From: Synanceia verrucosa
Taxonomy: Eukaryota > Chordata > Actinopteri > Perciformes > Synanceiidae
NCBI GenBank assembly: GCA_029721515.1
Contig: CM056558.1
Coordinates: 9,951,240 to 10,015,239, forward strand
DNA: 64,000 nucleotides
Direction of reading: 5' to 3'
Shown: positions 11,001-25,000 of the stretch, in pieces
Layout of the letters: each line of letters opens with the position of its first letter
How positions within the stretch are numbered: the stretch's first letter is position 1
Position numbers and translations under genes: made by a program
The notes under the pieces: model-generated
Seen by the model: only the letters and a program-made list of their open reading frames with translations
Database searches by the model: none
Told to the model about the DNA's origin: nothing

Positions 11001-14000
11001 ACAAAAAAGTCTCTTGCACCAATTGTCTACTCCAAACAGGAAGTCGGCCATTTTGTTTGCACTCTTCATTTTGGCGTGATTTCCACATTGAACCATCGAA
11101 TGGCCGTAACTCCTTTGTGTTCTCCTTTGAATTTTAGCTGAGCAAAAGTTGTGCTCTGCACGCAATTAGGTCAAAAAAAATCGAGCTAGGGCTCGAGAAA
11201 CTTTGGCGAATTTGCTGTCTAAATTTGAACGACTCTCACATTCACATACTCTATCCGAGCAGCTTCAAATTTTCTGAGCATGACGGGGCCTCAGCCCTGT
11301 ATGTGCAAATATGTTAATGTCATGCCTTACACATGGCGCCCCCCGGTGGTTATAGGAAGTGACCAGTTCTTTAGCTTTTTGATGGCTTGAATAGACTCGT
11401 ATCATCATGAAAGTTGATACACAGATCAAGGGTGGCGACCTCTAACATCTGACGGGGGCCACGCCTACGGGCAGGGCAAAATCGCTCCACAGCGCCACCT
11501 TGAATTCTTCAAAAAATCCACCTCATAGGGGTTTTTGTGGAGTTGGAACAGGAAAATCGGTACACAGAACTTGACCAGACGCACAAAAAAGTCTCTTGCA
11601 CCAATTGTCTATTCCAAACAGGAAGTCGGCCATTTTGTTTGCACTCTTCATTTTGGCGTGATTTCCACATTGAACCATCGAATGGCCGTAACTCCTTTGT
11701 GTATTGGCCAAATCGCTTGACGTTTATTGCCCCCTGCTTGCACCGCCGTCCCCATCTGATACTCGACCGTGACATACCGCGAGGGCCCGACATAACCGCT
11801 TGCGGTTTTCTAGTTATTATTATTCCTGTACATCTGTTTTCCCAAATTTCGCCCCTTTCTCAATGTTAAAAAGTTGTATAAATTTGCATATTCCTGCGGC
11901 CCGCCCCGAAATTCAATATTTTGGGGTGTTCGCACACGTTGCACGCAAAATGGCTGAATGGCACCCCATACAAAGTTGAAAAATCCCCATAGAGAACGTC
12001 GCCAACTTCGGCATTTTGAATTTTTGATTTTCTGGTGAAAATGAACTCGTCTTTGGGATGTCATCCGATCGACTTGAAATTTGGTACAGATCATCTCCAG
12101 AGCTAGCTGAGCAAAAGTTGTGCTCTGCACGTAATTAGATCAAAGGGCGTGGCTGCTAGGGCTCGCTAAACTTTGGCGAATTTGCCGTCTAAATTCGAAC
12201 GACTCTCACGTTCACATACTTGATCCTAGCAGCTTGAAATTTTTAGAGCATAACGGGGCGTGGCCCTGATGTATTCGTATTACGCCTTAATCATAGCGCC
12301 CCCCGGTGGTAACAGGAAGTGACCCGTTCTTAATTTTTACATTAACTGATGTCACATAGTTGACTCCATCAACTTCATTCCACTTCTAAAACATAAAGAA
12401 CAACTTGGTGAAGCTACGTTACGAACGCTGTGAGGCTACGACTAAAGGCGCCCATATGGTGCCGCTGCGATTTTTTGATCACTTGCCATGAAAATACGTT
12501 TGCCTTTTTGACAGCTTTAATAAAGTCGTATCATCATGAAAAGTGATCCACAGGTCAAGGCTTGCGTCCTCTGCGAACTGATGTGGGCCATGCCCCTGGG
12601 CGGGGCCACATGGCTCCACAGCACCACCCTTTACGTTTACATGTACTGATACCACATAGTTGACTCCATCAACTTCATTCCACTTCTAAAATGTCCAGAA
12701 CAAGTTGGTGAAGCTCCACAATGAACGCCGTGAGACTACGAGTAACGGCGTTTGTGTGGCGGTGTCAAGAAAGTATGTTTGGCTTTTGACAGCTTTAATA
12801 AAGTCGTATCATCATGAAATTTGACACACAGGTCATGGGCGGCGACCTCTAACATCTAATGGGGGCCATGCTAGTGGGCGGGGCAAAATGGCTCCATAGC
12901 GCCCCCTTGAAATCTTAAAAAACCCCTCCCCATAGGGATTTTTATGGAGTTGGAACATGAAAATCGGTACACGTGCAAGTTGACCAGATGCACAAAAAAG
13001 TCGCTGGCACCAATTCTCTGTTCCAAAAAGGAAGTCGGCCATTTTGTTTCCACACATCACTTTGGTGCCTCCAAATACCTTTGGCTTTTTGATGGCTTTA
13101 AAAACCCGTATCATCATGAAAGTTGATACACAGGTCAAGTATGGCGACCTCTAACATCTGATGGGGGCCAAGCCAATGGGTGGCACAAAGTGGCTCCATA
13201 GCGCCCCCTACAATCTTCAAAAATTCCCATAGGGAATGTCGATGACTTTGTCGAACCTGAACAAAAATTGGTAGAGATGTTAAGCATAACCAGTTGAAAA
13301 AAAATTGTCTCTTGGTAGGAAGCTGAAATTTCAACAGGAAGTCAGCCATTTTGAATTTTCTGATGAAAACGAACTCGTCTCAGGGATTTTGTCGGATCAA
13401 CTTCAAATTTGGTACAGATCATCTCCAGACCTAGCCGAGCAAAAGTTGTGCTCTGCACATAATTAGGTCAAAGGGGCGTGGCTGCTAGGGTTTGAGAATT
13501 AAATTCAAACGACTTACACGTTCATGTACTCTATCCGAGCAGCTTCAAATTTTCTGAGCATGACAGGGACTCAGCCCTGAACGTGCTTAATATATTAATG
13601 TCATGCCTTACTAATGGCACCCCCAGTGGTAACAGGAAGTGACCAGTTGTTTGGCTTTTTGATGGCTTCACTAAACTTGTATCATCATGAAAGTTGATAC
13701 ACAGGTCAAGGGTGGCGACCTCTAACATCTGATGTGGTCCACACCAATGGGCGGGGCAAAATGGCTCCATAGCGCCGCCTTGAAATTTTCAAAAACCCCT
13801 CTCCATTGGGGTTTTTATGGAGTTGGAACATGGAAATCAGTACACGTGTACCTTGACCAGACTCACAAAAAAGTCTCTTGCACCAATTGTCTACTCCAAA
13901 CAGGAAGTCGACAATTTTGAATTTTTGATTTTCTGATGAAAACAAACTCGTCCTTGTAATTTTGTCCGATCGACTTGAAATTTGGTACACTTCATCTCAA

Positions 14001-16018
14001 GACCTAGCTGAGGAAAAGTTGTGCGCGGAGATATTTCCGATACTGGTATCGGAATCAATATGTATATACATATACATGTACATATAAATTCCGATATATA
14101 CTATATACTGCAATATACTATACTGCCAAAAGTATTCACTCACCTGTCTTTACTCGCATATGAACTTAAGTGACATCCCATTCCTAATCCATAGGGTTCA
14201 ATATGATGTCGTCCACCCTTTGCAGCTATTACAGCTTCAACTCTTCTGGGAAGGCTGTCCACAAGGTTTAGGAGTTTGTTTATGGGAATTTTTGACCATT
14301 CTTCCAGAAGCGTATTTGTGAGGTCATACACTGATGTTGGACGAGAAGGCCTGGCTCTCAGTCTCCGCTTTAAAGGCTGGAATATACTTCTCCGACTGTG
14401 TAATACGTTATCCGATTCCGTAGCTCAGGAGACCCCTCAAGCCCTCGCACTTCTCCGTCGTGATGCGTGTTGTGCAGCCCTGCGCAGTAATGCACCGCCT
14501 CAGAAAGTGAAGCAATTTGCCTTAATATCACAGATAAAAGCAGGGGAAAATACTATTTCATGATTTAATTATTTGTGAGGGCGATAGAAGAGAAGAACAT
14601 TGATTGCTTTCAGTCTTTAAAACTCCTCTTCCTCTTTCTTCTCCACATAAAATCGGATAATAGCGAACGCAAACCAACACCTTTTGGTATGTTCTGTGGA
14701 AATATACCCCAGCCATAATTACTAAATGAATTAAATGGATTTTTGAGCAAGTTGAATGTGTTTGACTTGCCTTTCACAAGGCTAATCAAAACTTTAATTC
14801 CTGTCCTGCTGCGGAGGCGACCTGTCTGTCTGTTTCTGTGTAGGGAGAGGAGCTGCATTTCACAGCAGGGTGCAACTAGACGACCAATCACAGCCCTTGT
14901 CGTCTCTGTCTTCCCTTGACGGATTGACAGACAGTTAAAAAAAATTCCTGCGCCTGGAGAGGACGGAGAGGTTCTCCGTCAGGCTCTCCGGCGACGCAGA
15001 GGGCTCGCCGTCTCTACGTACACCACTTTACGGAGTACTATAATTAATTAATTAATTAATTCATCCCAAAGGTGTTCTATCTGGTTGAGATCAGGATTCT
15101 GTGCACGCCAGTCAAGTTCATCCACATCAGACACATGCACAGTCATGTTGGAAGAGGTAGGGACCAGCTCCAGACTGTTCCAACAAAGTTGGGAGCATGG
15201 AATTGTCCAAAATGTCTTGTTATGCTGAAGCATTCAGAGTTCCTTTCACTGGAACTAAGGGGCCAAGCCCAGCTCCTGAAAAACAACCCAAAACCATAAT
15301 CCCCCCTGCACCAAACTTTACACTTGGCACAATGCAGTCTGACAAGTATTGTATCCTGACAACCACCAAACCCAGACTCATCCATCAGATTGCCAGATGG
15401 AGAAGCGTGATTCATCACTCTCTTCATCACAGAGAACGCGTCTCCACTGCTCTAGAGTCCAGTGGCGGCGTGCATTACACCACTGCATCCGACACTTTGC
15501 ATTGCACTTGGTGATGTATGGCTTGGATGCAGCTGCTCGGCCATGGAAACCCATTCCATGAAGCTCCTGAAAGTTGGCGACCTCTTCGCACTTTGCAGCT
15601 CTGATCCCTGAGTTGCTGTCATTCCCAAACACTTCCACGTTCTTATAATACAACTGACAGTTGACTGTGGAATATTTAGGAGAGAGGAAATTTCACGACT
15701 GGATTTGTTGCACAGGTGGCATCCTATCACAGTTCTATGCTGAAATTCACTGAGCTCCTGAGAGCCACCCATTCTTTCACAAATGTTTGTAAAAGCAGTC
15801 TGCACGCCTAGGTGCTTGATTTTATAAACCTGTGGCCATGGAAGTCATTGGAACACCTGATTCTGATTATTTGGATGAGTGAGCGAATACTTTTGGCAAT
15901 ATAGGGTCGCGGGGGGCTGGAGCCTATCCCAGCTGTCTTAGGGAGGAAGGCAGGGTACACCCTGGACAAGTCGCCACCTCATCGCAGCATGTGTGTGTGT
16001 ATATATATATATATATAA

Positions 16019-16050
<32 letters not shown>

Positions 16051-19000
16051 CTTTGCGGTCACTGCCCCGAGTGCTCCTACCACCACAGGGACTACATTGG
16101 CCTTCACCTTCCATATCCGTTCCAGCTGTTCTTTCAACCCTTGGTACTTCTCAACCTTTTCGTGCTCCTTCTTCTTGATGTTGGCATCAGCTGGTACCGC
16201 CACATCTATCACCACTACCCTCTGCTGCTCTTTGTCCACCACCACTATGTCCGGTTGGTTAGCGTGGAGCTGTTTGTCAGTCTGGATGCTGAAGTTCCAC
16301 AGGACCTTGGCCCTGTTGTTCTCAACCACCTTTGGTGGTATGTCCCATTGGGATATGGGTACTTCTAGTCCATACTGGGTACAGATGTTCCTGCACACTA
16401 TCTCAGCCACTTGGTTGTGCCTTTCCATATACGCTGATCCAGTGAGCATCTTACATCCCGCTACTATGTGCTGGACTGTCTCAGTGGCCTCCTTACATAG
16501 CCTGCACCTTGGGTCTAGTCTACTGTTGTAGATCCTGGCCTCTATAGCCCTCATGCTCAGGGCCTGTTCTTGTGCTGCCATGATCAGTGCCTCTGTGCTG
16601 TCTGTCAGCCCAGCATTTTCAAGCCATTGATAGGTGTTCTTGATATCAGCCACTTCCTCTATCTGACGGTGGTACATGTCATGTACATGTCCATGTTGTC
16701 TGCTCCTCACCCTCCTCACACTCTTCAGGTTTCTGCTGCCTGAGGCTTTCACTGAGCAGTTCATCTTTTGGGGCCATTTTCCTGATGTATTCTTGGATTT
16801 CATCCTGGACAGTGGCTCTGACGCTCACAAGTCCTCGGCCTCCCTCCTTCCGCTTAGTGTACAGCCTCAGGCTGCTGGACTTGGGGTGAAACCCTCCGAG
16901 CTTCCTTGTCTTGATATATGTGGCTTCTATCTCCTCCTTTGGTCAGCTTATGATCCCAGCGGGGTATCTAATGACTGGTACGTGCGTACATGTTGGCTTG
17001 GACTTTGTTCTTCCTATTCAGCTGACGCCTCAGGACTTGCCTTACTCTCTGGAGATATGTAGCTGTGGCTGACTTCCTCATGGCCTCCTCATGGTTTCCA
17101 TTATTCGTATTTGTAGCTGTCTTGGATGGCTCCTATCCTGCCCTCTGGTAGGTCCACCCCTTTAGTTCTGATCATTTTGCCTCTCCTCGATACCATCCGG
17201 CCACACTTGTCCAATCCGAATGACATCTCTATGTTGTCGCTGTAGATCCTGGTGGTGTGAATCAGTGAGTCCACACCACCAGTGAGTCAATTTCTCGCTA
17301 ATTCCTGGCATACAGCTTGATGTCATCGGGTGGTTGATTGTTGATGTTGATGATCTGACTGAGGGGGTTCAGACCTTTGCAGAACTTTAGCCATCTTCGG
17401 TATTCCAGATATTCCAGTATCCATGTGTGTGGCATTGACTCAATCCAGTGGTTGACTCAATCCAGTGGTTGACTCAGGTTGGTCTGTCAATTCTTACAGT
17501 CTCTGTGAACTGCTCTGTCGACTACCTGGTCGACTACCAGTGAGCCTACTCATCTTAGCCGCCACAGAGACAGGTTATTGGATGGGATGGGTCCCTTCAT
17601 GATGATGACTGTCATGATGAGTTAGCCACCCTCCCTCTTTCCGTGGGTCCCATCCCTTCGCAGCTGCCAGGCGTTAGTGGAGTCCCAGATGTATCTACCA
17701 GTATCTACTTTCCATCTCAGCTCTTGGTCTCAGCTCTTGCTGAGTACACCTTGAGTGAGTGAGCAGTTTCGAGTGCAGCTTGTATTTCCTGGGTACTTTT
17801 ATTCACCATGTTCCCCTTCTCTCTCCATGTTGCCTTTATCTTGGCCCGTCTCTCTCATTGTTCTTGTCTGAATTGTTCTTACTTATATACTTACTGCAGC
17901 ATTCATTCATACTTGACAATACGTAGTTGTCGGAGGCTCCAGGTTTCCAGTTGGTTCACGATCATCCTTCTCAGTCAGTAGCTCTTGTGTTGAGGCTGTC
18001 TTTTGGATTCTCGGATTGTGGGGGTGGGAGTGACGGTGACATCCCCCGCTGACCTGTCGTCCTGGCTCCCCCTTGCCATAGCATGTTGCAGTTGTAGTAT
18101 TTCATCGATCTCTAGTTGTGATAGCAGTTTTTGGTTACGCTCTCTCTGGGATTGCTTGTACAGTAGCATTCTAACAATTCTGTATTCTCCTTGCCCATGT
18201 ATGTCTTGTTCCAGTAGCAGATTGAAAGATTGAGATTGAGATACTGAGGTAGGCTGGTGTAGCATTAGGGGTCTCATTAAGTGGCATGTTTCATGTATTT
18301 CCAGCGACGTACCACACCTCCGTGAAACATTGCCTGCAGACAGTCTTTGTTCCGTCTACCATTCTCTTGCCATCACCGTCGCACTGGGAAGCCAAAGTGT
18401 TCCCATGTGCGTGATTTAAATGAAGCCAGTGGCTCTTCTACCTCTAACTCCACACTTTGTTTGTTTTTGTTTATTTAGGACGCAAGCCGACTGCTGCACG
18501 CAGCAGGCAAGAGCCCTACTGAAATGTGATCATTTATTATTCTTTGTATTTTTCTGGTTATGGCACACTAAACATGGTCATACGGTTATGAAATTTTGCA
18601 GTTCGGGTATGGCGACAATTCGTATATTTTAATAAATGTTAAAATGGACCTAAAAAAAACCTATGTGTGCTATGTGCTATGTGTGCTATGTTGGCGTTAT
18701 AAAGCTCATCATAAATGAGGGATACAGAACACACAAAGGTCCAGGGGCAAGCTCCTGTATTCGCCGACATTGCATCCGGTGGCAGTGCGACACACTGTGA
18801 GGGCCCGTCAGTACCCTGCAGTGGTCCTAGTTTGTTTTTGTAACTGCTTCACATATGATATACATACTTCCTATAATTTCTCTATATTATATATTTCTAC
18901 TCTAGAATAGGAACTAAACATAATTTCCTCCTGAGGGTCAGTGAAGTATTTCTGATTCTGGGTGTGACCACATTGCAATTGGGCCTAAAAGTCTCTTTCT

Positions 19001-22000
19001 CCATTCCTCAATAAGAGAAACCATCTTACCGTGATTGTTTTGGCATCCATTTCTGTGAATATGAACTCCCCTCCTTCAAAGTCTCCATTTAGATATAACA
19101 GTGCACTGTAAATAATTATAAATACGGTAAGGAGAACAGAAGGAGTAAAGACTCAACAATATAATATATTAAAAGAGTATTCATTATTAATTTTTCACTG
19201 TGTAATACAGCTCCAGAAGGTTTATGATTGTGTTGACAATTGCACTCTTGGACCTGCTCTTCATACCTGTAGTCTCTGTATGTATACGCTGGTGGTTCCT
19301 TCCAGCACTCATTGGCCTCGGGGTCTAGCAGACAGTTATCGGCATGGATAGGATGGCTCAGGTCATTCCTGTGATCTTGCTGGCCTGTGAATTCACAAAT
19401 GTATAAATCTATACATACACACATATCAATAAATATCATATCAAACATCTTCTGTGCTTTTCCAGATTTCTATTATTGGGTCTTGAACACATGCTCCAGA
19501 GGTGCAGCTCCTCTGCCCGACACAGGCTGCAGAAATGACTGCAGCCTCCATGGTGAAAACCTCCAAGAGAAGAAAGGGGGGGGGGTGAAACAAGCAAGGG
19601 CACACACAGAGACTGTGGTGTAAAGAAAAGAGACAGACAGAGAGAGACTGAGATGGAGCCATGACAACCCAAGATGTCCAGAGCTGTCCAGAGATGTCCA
19701 GAGATGACCAAAGATGTCCAGAGCTGTCCACAGATGTCCACAGATGCCCAAAAGAACCACTGGCCACTGGTGACGAAGCGACTCAAGCCGAAGTCGCCTG
19801 CAGGGGATCCAGCAGATCCAGAAAGAACCTGCTGCCAATCCTCACTCCCATCCCTCCAGGAACGGTGATATAATGCATATATACATTCAGATATTAAAAA
19901 GTTTGATGATTAGATGGTAAATTAAATGGCTGAAATTTAGAGCTTAATCTTGCAAACTTAATAATACTCAGTAAAATATCAGTAAAATGCTAAACAAATT
20001 CTGAATAGTAAGTTACTCACAGTCTTCCCTGATGCCTCTCAAACTCTCAACTGCTGAGCGCCACCAAACATTATTTTCTTTTACAGTAGTAGTCTGGTTA
20101 TAGTTTGTCAAATAAACATCTCATTTATAAAGAACTTGGGTATTTGATTTGTGTGTGTATATAAAGCAATTGAATCACTGCTCACTAGGTCAAGATCTCT
20201 GCAGCACCCTGAGATTAAAAGACAATATCAAATTCACAAGTTTTCCCTGTTTCAGCAAAACTGGGTGGCGCCCTGATAATATCTACTATTAAAAGCAATA
20301 GTGAATTTATAACTGAAACTGAGTGTCATCACTCTCCTTCACCTCTATGACCATTTTTGGTTTATGATCAAAAACTTTAAGTTATTGTTCATAAATACAT
20401 AATTTGATATTAATTAATGATTGACTAATCTGCTCTAGACTATTTATGCTACACCGCCATCAGCCTGACTGAGTCACCAACGAAAACTGAACATCTAGCA
20501 TGCTAAATATCCAGTTGAGCCTCGCTGATATAAAAAGGGCTACAGCCAGTGACAGCAGACATGGGGGGCTGCCACAAAATGTGGAAGTGAAAACGAGCAG
20601 CGGCTGCGGCAGAGCAGCGGCAGCAGCAGCAACAACAACAGCAATTTTTTCTCTTTTTGTTCTTTCACTACATAATAGCACACAAATGACTTGGAGAGCT
20701 GCATTCTGCTCCATGTCCTTGTTTGCAATAAAACTGTCATGCAGTGTGTTTGCGCACTTGTTCGTACATTTCCCGTGTCACGTCTCGCGTGAGTTTTTGA
20801 TACAAAACTTTGTTGGGAGAACAAGTAGGGCAGTCGGCCACACCTGCTGATGGAGAGTTGTGAATTGTGAAAAAGGCTTAAATGTACTTGACCTGCAATT
20901 TGCCGTCATCTAGGATTCATAGAACTGTAGTTACAAAAAATATCAGTATGCAAGCCAGCAAGCTTTTCTTGTTATTCTTATATAAAGGAATCAGTGTTCA
21001 AGGCAGAGATATGACAAAGTAGTACAGTCATGGTCGAAAGTTTACATACACTTGTAAAGAACATAATGACATGGCTCTCTTGAGTTTCCAGTTATTTCTA
21101 CAACTTTGATTTTTCTCTGATAGAGTGATTGGAACAGATACTTCTTTGTCACAAAAAACATTCATGTTTGGTTCTTTTATGACTTTATTATGGGTCAACT
21201 GAAAATGTGACCAAATCTGCTGGGTCAAAAATATACATACAGCAACATGAAATAGCAATTTTGGGGACTTAGAAAGTTGTGTCAATGAAATGAGCTTCAT
21301 AGCATGGCCTCTTAACTTCTTGTGAGTGATCATGAGTGACTACAACTGGTGACTTCTCTGAGGTCATTTAAATAGGGCTCACTGGATACAAACGCCCATA
21401 AACGCTACAATGGGAAAGTCAAATGAGCTCAGCACGGATCTGAAAAAGCGAATAATTGACTTGAACAAGTCAGGAAAGTCACTTTCAAGCAGCTGCAGGT
21501 CCCAAGAGCAACAGTGCAAACAATTGATTGTAAGTATAAAGTGCATGGCACTGTTTTGTCACTGCCACGATCAGGAAGAAAATGCAAGCTATCACCTGCT
21601 GCTGAGAGAAAATTGGTCAGGAGGGTGAAGAGTCAACTGAGAACCACCAAAAAAGCAAATCTGCCAAGAATTAGAAGCTGCTGGAACACAGGTGTCAGTG
21701 TCCACAGTCAAGCGTGTTTTGCATTGCCATGGACTGAGAGGCTGCCATGCAAGAAGGAAGACCTTGCTCCAAATAACGGCACCTTAAGGCTCGACTGAAG
21801 TTTGCTGCTGATCACATAGACAAAGATAAGACCTTCTGGAGGAAAGTTCTGTGGTCAGACAAAACAAAAATCAAGCTGTTTGACTACAATGTCCAGCAAT
21901 ATGTTTGGAGGAGAAAAGGTGAAGCCTTTAACCCCATGCCTACTGTGGACTATGCTGAAGAAACAAGTCGATGTCAGAAAGCCAACAAATTTAACTGACT

Positions 22001-25000
22001 GCACCAATACTGTCAAGAGGAGTGATCAAAGATTCAACCAGAAGCTTGCCAGAAGCTTGTGGATGGCTACCAAAAGCGCCTAATTGAAGTAAAAATGGCT
22101 AAGGGACATGTAACCAAACACACTCAACAAAAATATAAACGCAACACTTTTGGTTTTGCTCCCATTTTTTATGAGATGAACTCAAAGATCTAAAACTTTT
22201 TCCACATACACAATATCACCATTTCTGCCAAATGTTGTTCAAATTGTTCACAAACCAGTCTAAATCTGTGATAGTGAGCACCTCTCCTTTGCTGAGATAA
22301 ACCATCCCACCTCACAGGTGTGCCATATCAAGATGCTGATCACACAGCACAATGCCACAGATGTCGCAAGATTTGAGGGAGCGTGCAATTGGCATGCTGA
22401 CAGCAGGAATGTCAACCAGAGCTGTTGCTTGTGTACTGAATGTTCATTTCTCTACCATAAGTCGTCTCCAAAGGCGTTTCAGAGAATTTGGCAGTACATT
22501 CAATCAGCCTCACAACCGCAGACCACGTGTAACCACACCAGCCCAGGACCTCCACATCCAGCATGTTCACCTCCAAGATCATCTGAGACCAGCCACTCAG
22601 ACAGCTGCTGAAACAATCGGTTTGAATAATCAAAGAATTTCTGCACAAACTGTCAGAAACCATTTCAGGGAAGCTCATCTGCCAGCTCGTCGTCCTCATC
22701 GGGGTATCGACCTGACTCCAGTTCGTCGTCGTAACCGACTTGAGTGGGCAAATGCTCAAATTCGATGGCGTCTGGCACATTGGAGAGGTGTTCTCTTCGC
22801 CACAATCGACAACCTGATCAACTCTATGCGAAGGAGATGTGTTGCACTGCATGAGGCAAATGGTGGTCACACCAGATACTGACTGGTTTTCTGAGTCCCC
22901 AGACCCCCCCAATGAAACAAAACTGCACCTTTCAGAGTGGCCTTTTATTGTGGGCAGTCTAAGGCACACCTGTGCACTAATCATGGTGTCTAATCAGCAT
23001 CTTGATATGGCACACCTGTGAGGTGGGATGGATTATCTCAGCAACTCAGCAACAATCTCAGCAAGTGCTCACTATCACAGATTTAGACTGGTTTGTGAAC
23101 AATATTTGAGAGAAATGGTGATATTGTGTGTGAAAAACGTTTCAGATCTTTGAGTTCATCTCATAAAAAATGGGAGCAAAAACAAGTGTTGCGTTTATAT
23201 GTTTGTTGAGTGTATTAGCATTGTTGTATGTATATTTTTGACCCAGCAGATTTGGTCACATTTTCAGTTGACCCATAATAAATTCATAAAAGAACCAAAC
23301 TTCATGAATGTTTTTTGTGACAAAGAAGCATCTGTTCCAATCACTCTATCAGAGAAAAACCAGAGTTGTAGAAATAACTGGAAACTCATGAAAGCCATGA
23401 CATTATGTTCTTTACAAGTGTATGTAAACTTTTGACCATGACTGTATGTCCAAAAGTAAAAAAAGACAGTGTGATTTGGCAAGTAACCAATGTTTTGGTG
23501 TCAAGTGGAGCATGTGTGTAACTGACCTAAAATTGCTGTCCGGCACACCAGGTGTGTGTAGGAAAAGTGCAAGGTAGAGTTAAGCAGGAAGTAAGACTCA
23601 ATGACCCGCCTTGCTCGCTCACTGATGTCGTAGAACAGGCGAGCACTCCTCATCGGCACTCTGCCCTCATAGCCGTACTGTAGGTAGGTTAAAGAGGCCA
23701 TAAGAATAAATCAAGAAATATGATATACAGGTAAAATGGTTCATTGTAACACATTTCATGACAACTATTTGGGCATTTAGTGTACCTGCAGGGTTTTGAG
23801 TACAGTGGCTCCTTCAAATTTCTCATTGGGCGTGTGTGGAGACATTCTCCCTCTGTAACCATCTCCTGCTATGGTGACAGCCTGTAAAACATGAAAAAGG
23901 CCAGAATTAAGTTTTAAAGATGAGATTTTAAATCATTATTTCATCAGTATTTTTTAAAGGTCACCTATTACGCGAAATTCACTTTATAATCGTAGTATGT
24001 GTCTCCAAAGACTGTGAATGAGGCCCCAGGAGTGAAAAAAGTCTGTCACCTCCTTCCCCTGCTTGCTCCTCTTCTTAGCTAATGTGTGCAGAAACAGGCG
24101 AGTTGAACATTTCTCCCCTGTTGACATCAACAGGGGAGATGCCCCTCCCTCCAGTAGAGGACGCTGCCTTTGAGCCAGCCTCCCCCCAGAGAGACAACCC
24201 TCCTCTTAGTTACCGAGCAGACACCATAGTTGTTCCTCGCTAACTTTCACAAACAAACCTGAGAAAGTTAGGAGCAAAGCACAGCAGCTGCGCTGTCTGT
24301 TGGCTGCTTCAATGTGCACAGGAGGCTATTTTTACTCTGTTCATCCTCTGAATCTGAAGTGGATCGATTTATTTAGCTAGAAATGTTGCAACAGGCCATC
24401 ATCTCACAAAGCAGGCTTCACTAACCAGCTGAAGACGAAGCATGGATCGGCACCAACTGTCTGGGACACAGCTACAAACACGTAGCTGTAAGTAATTTCA
24501 TTTTGTGTTGCTTTACTGTGTAGCTCTACTTAGCGTGATAGCCTGGAAACATGTCCCCATAGCACGTTATGTAGAGCTACACAGTAAAGCAACATAAAAT
24601 GGAATAACTCACAGCTTCCACGCCTGTAGTTGTGTCCCAGACAGCTGGTACAGATCCATGCTTCAACTTCAGCTGTGTAGCCAAGCATAATATGTATGGG
24701 CCCATGTTTACAAAGCAGTCCTCGGGTAGCAGCTAATCAAGCTCCAAAGCTCAGTTAGCACTGCAGCTAACTGAGCTTCCTCATAGAATAATGTATACAG
24801 TCCAAATCTTCCCGGAACTTTATTTCCCCTGGAAGAGGACAGACAACCAAAGGGGCTGGGGGTGATAGAGTGCACTTAAATAGGAGAATGAATCCTTCTC
24901 TTTCCCCTGTGGTATACTTGTCATCTTAGCTAGCTCTGTTAGCTGCAGTGCTAACGCTACAGGGCCTATCAGGAGACATTCAACATAAGCTCTGTGAGCA

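Larger units (their letters stand above)
21024..23446 (+). mobile_element. Tc1-like transposon with ~220-bp inverted repeats
   Basis: The left end CAGTCATGGTCGAAAGTTTA at 21026 and the right end ending CCATGACTG at 23444 are inverted copies that can be aligned for about 220 bp. TA duplications are at 21024-21025 and 23445-23446. A decayed plus-strand transposase starts at 21410 (ATG; LKKRIIDLNKSGKSL is the helix-turn-helix region) and continues in several frames to about 22110. The element is interrupted by a second Tc1 element at 22121-23212, so the right flank of its transposase is lost or displaced. Confidence 0.88.

Noticed and set aside
10725..13990. Repeated minus-strand ORFs with similar text (for example RLFCASGQ, HKNPYGEGFLKISRG)
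   Set aside because: They recur because the DNA repeat recurs. They are also open in other frames and opposite strands, with no start or domain, so they are not a gene family.
7060..14024. CRISPR-like array because short words recur at intervals
   Set aside because: Repeat spacing is irregular, units are hundreds of bases and diverged, and the setting is a vertebrate intron. It is an interspersed composite repeat.
15979..16055. Tyr-Ile repeat tail on the LINE protein
   Set aside because: It is translation of the (TA)n microsatellite, not part of the protein.
20460..20850. Short ORFs around a CAG-rich tract, possible polyglutamine exon
   Set aside because: No splice sites or conserved text, and stops occur close by in all frames. 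It is treated as intron.
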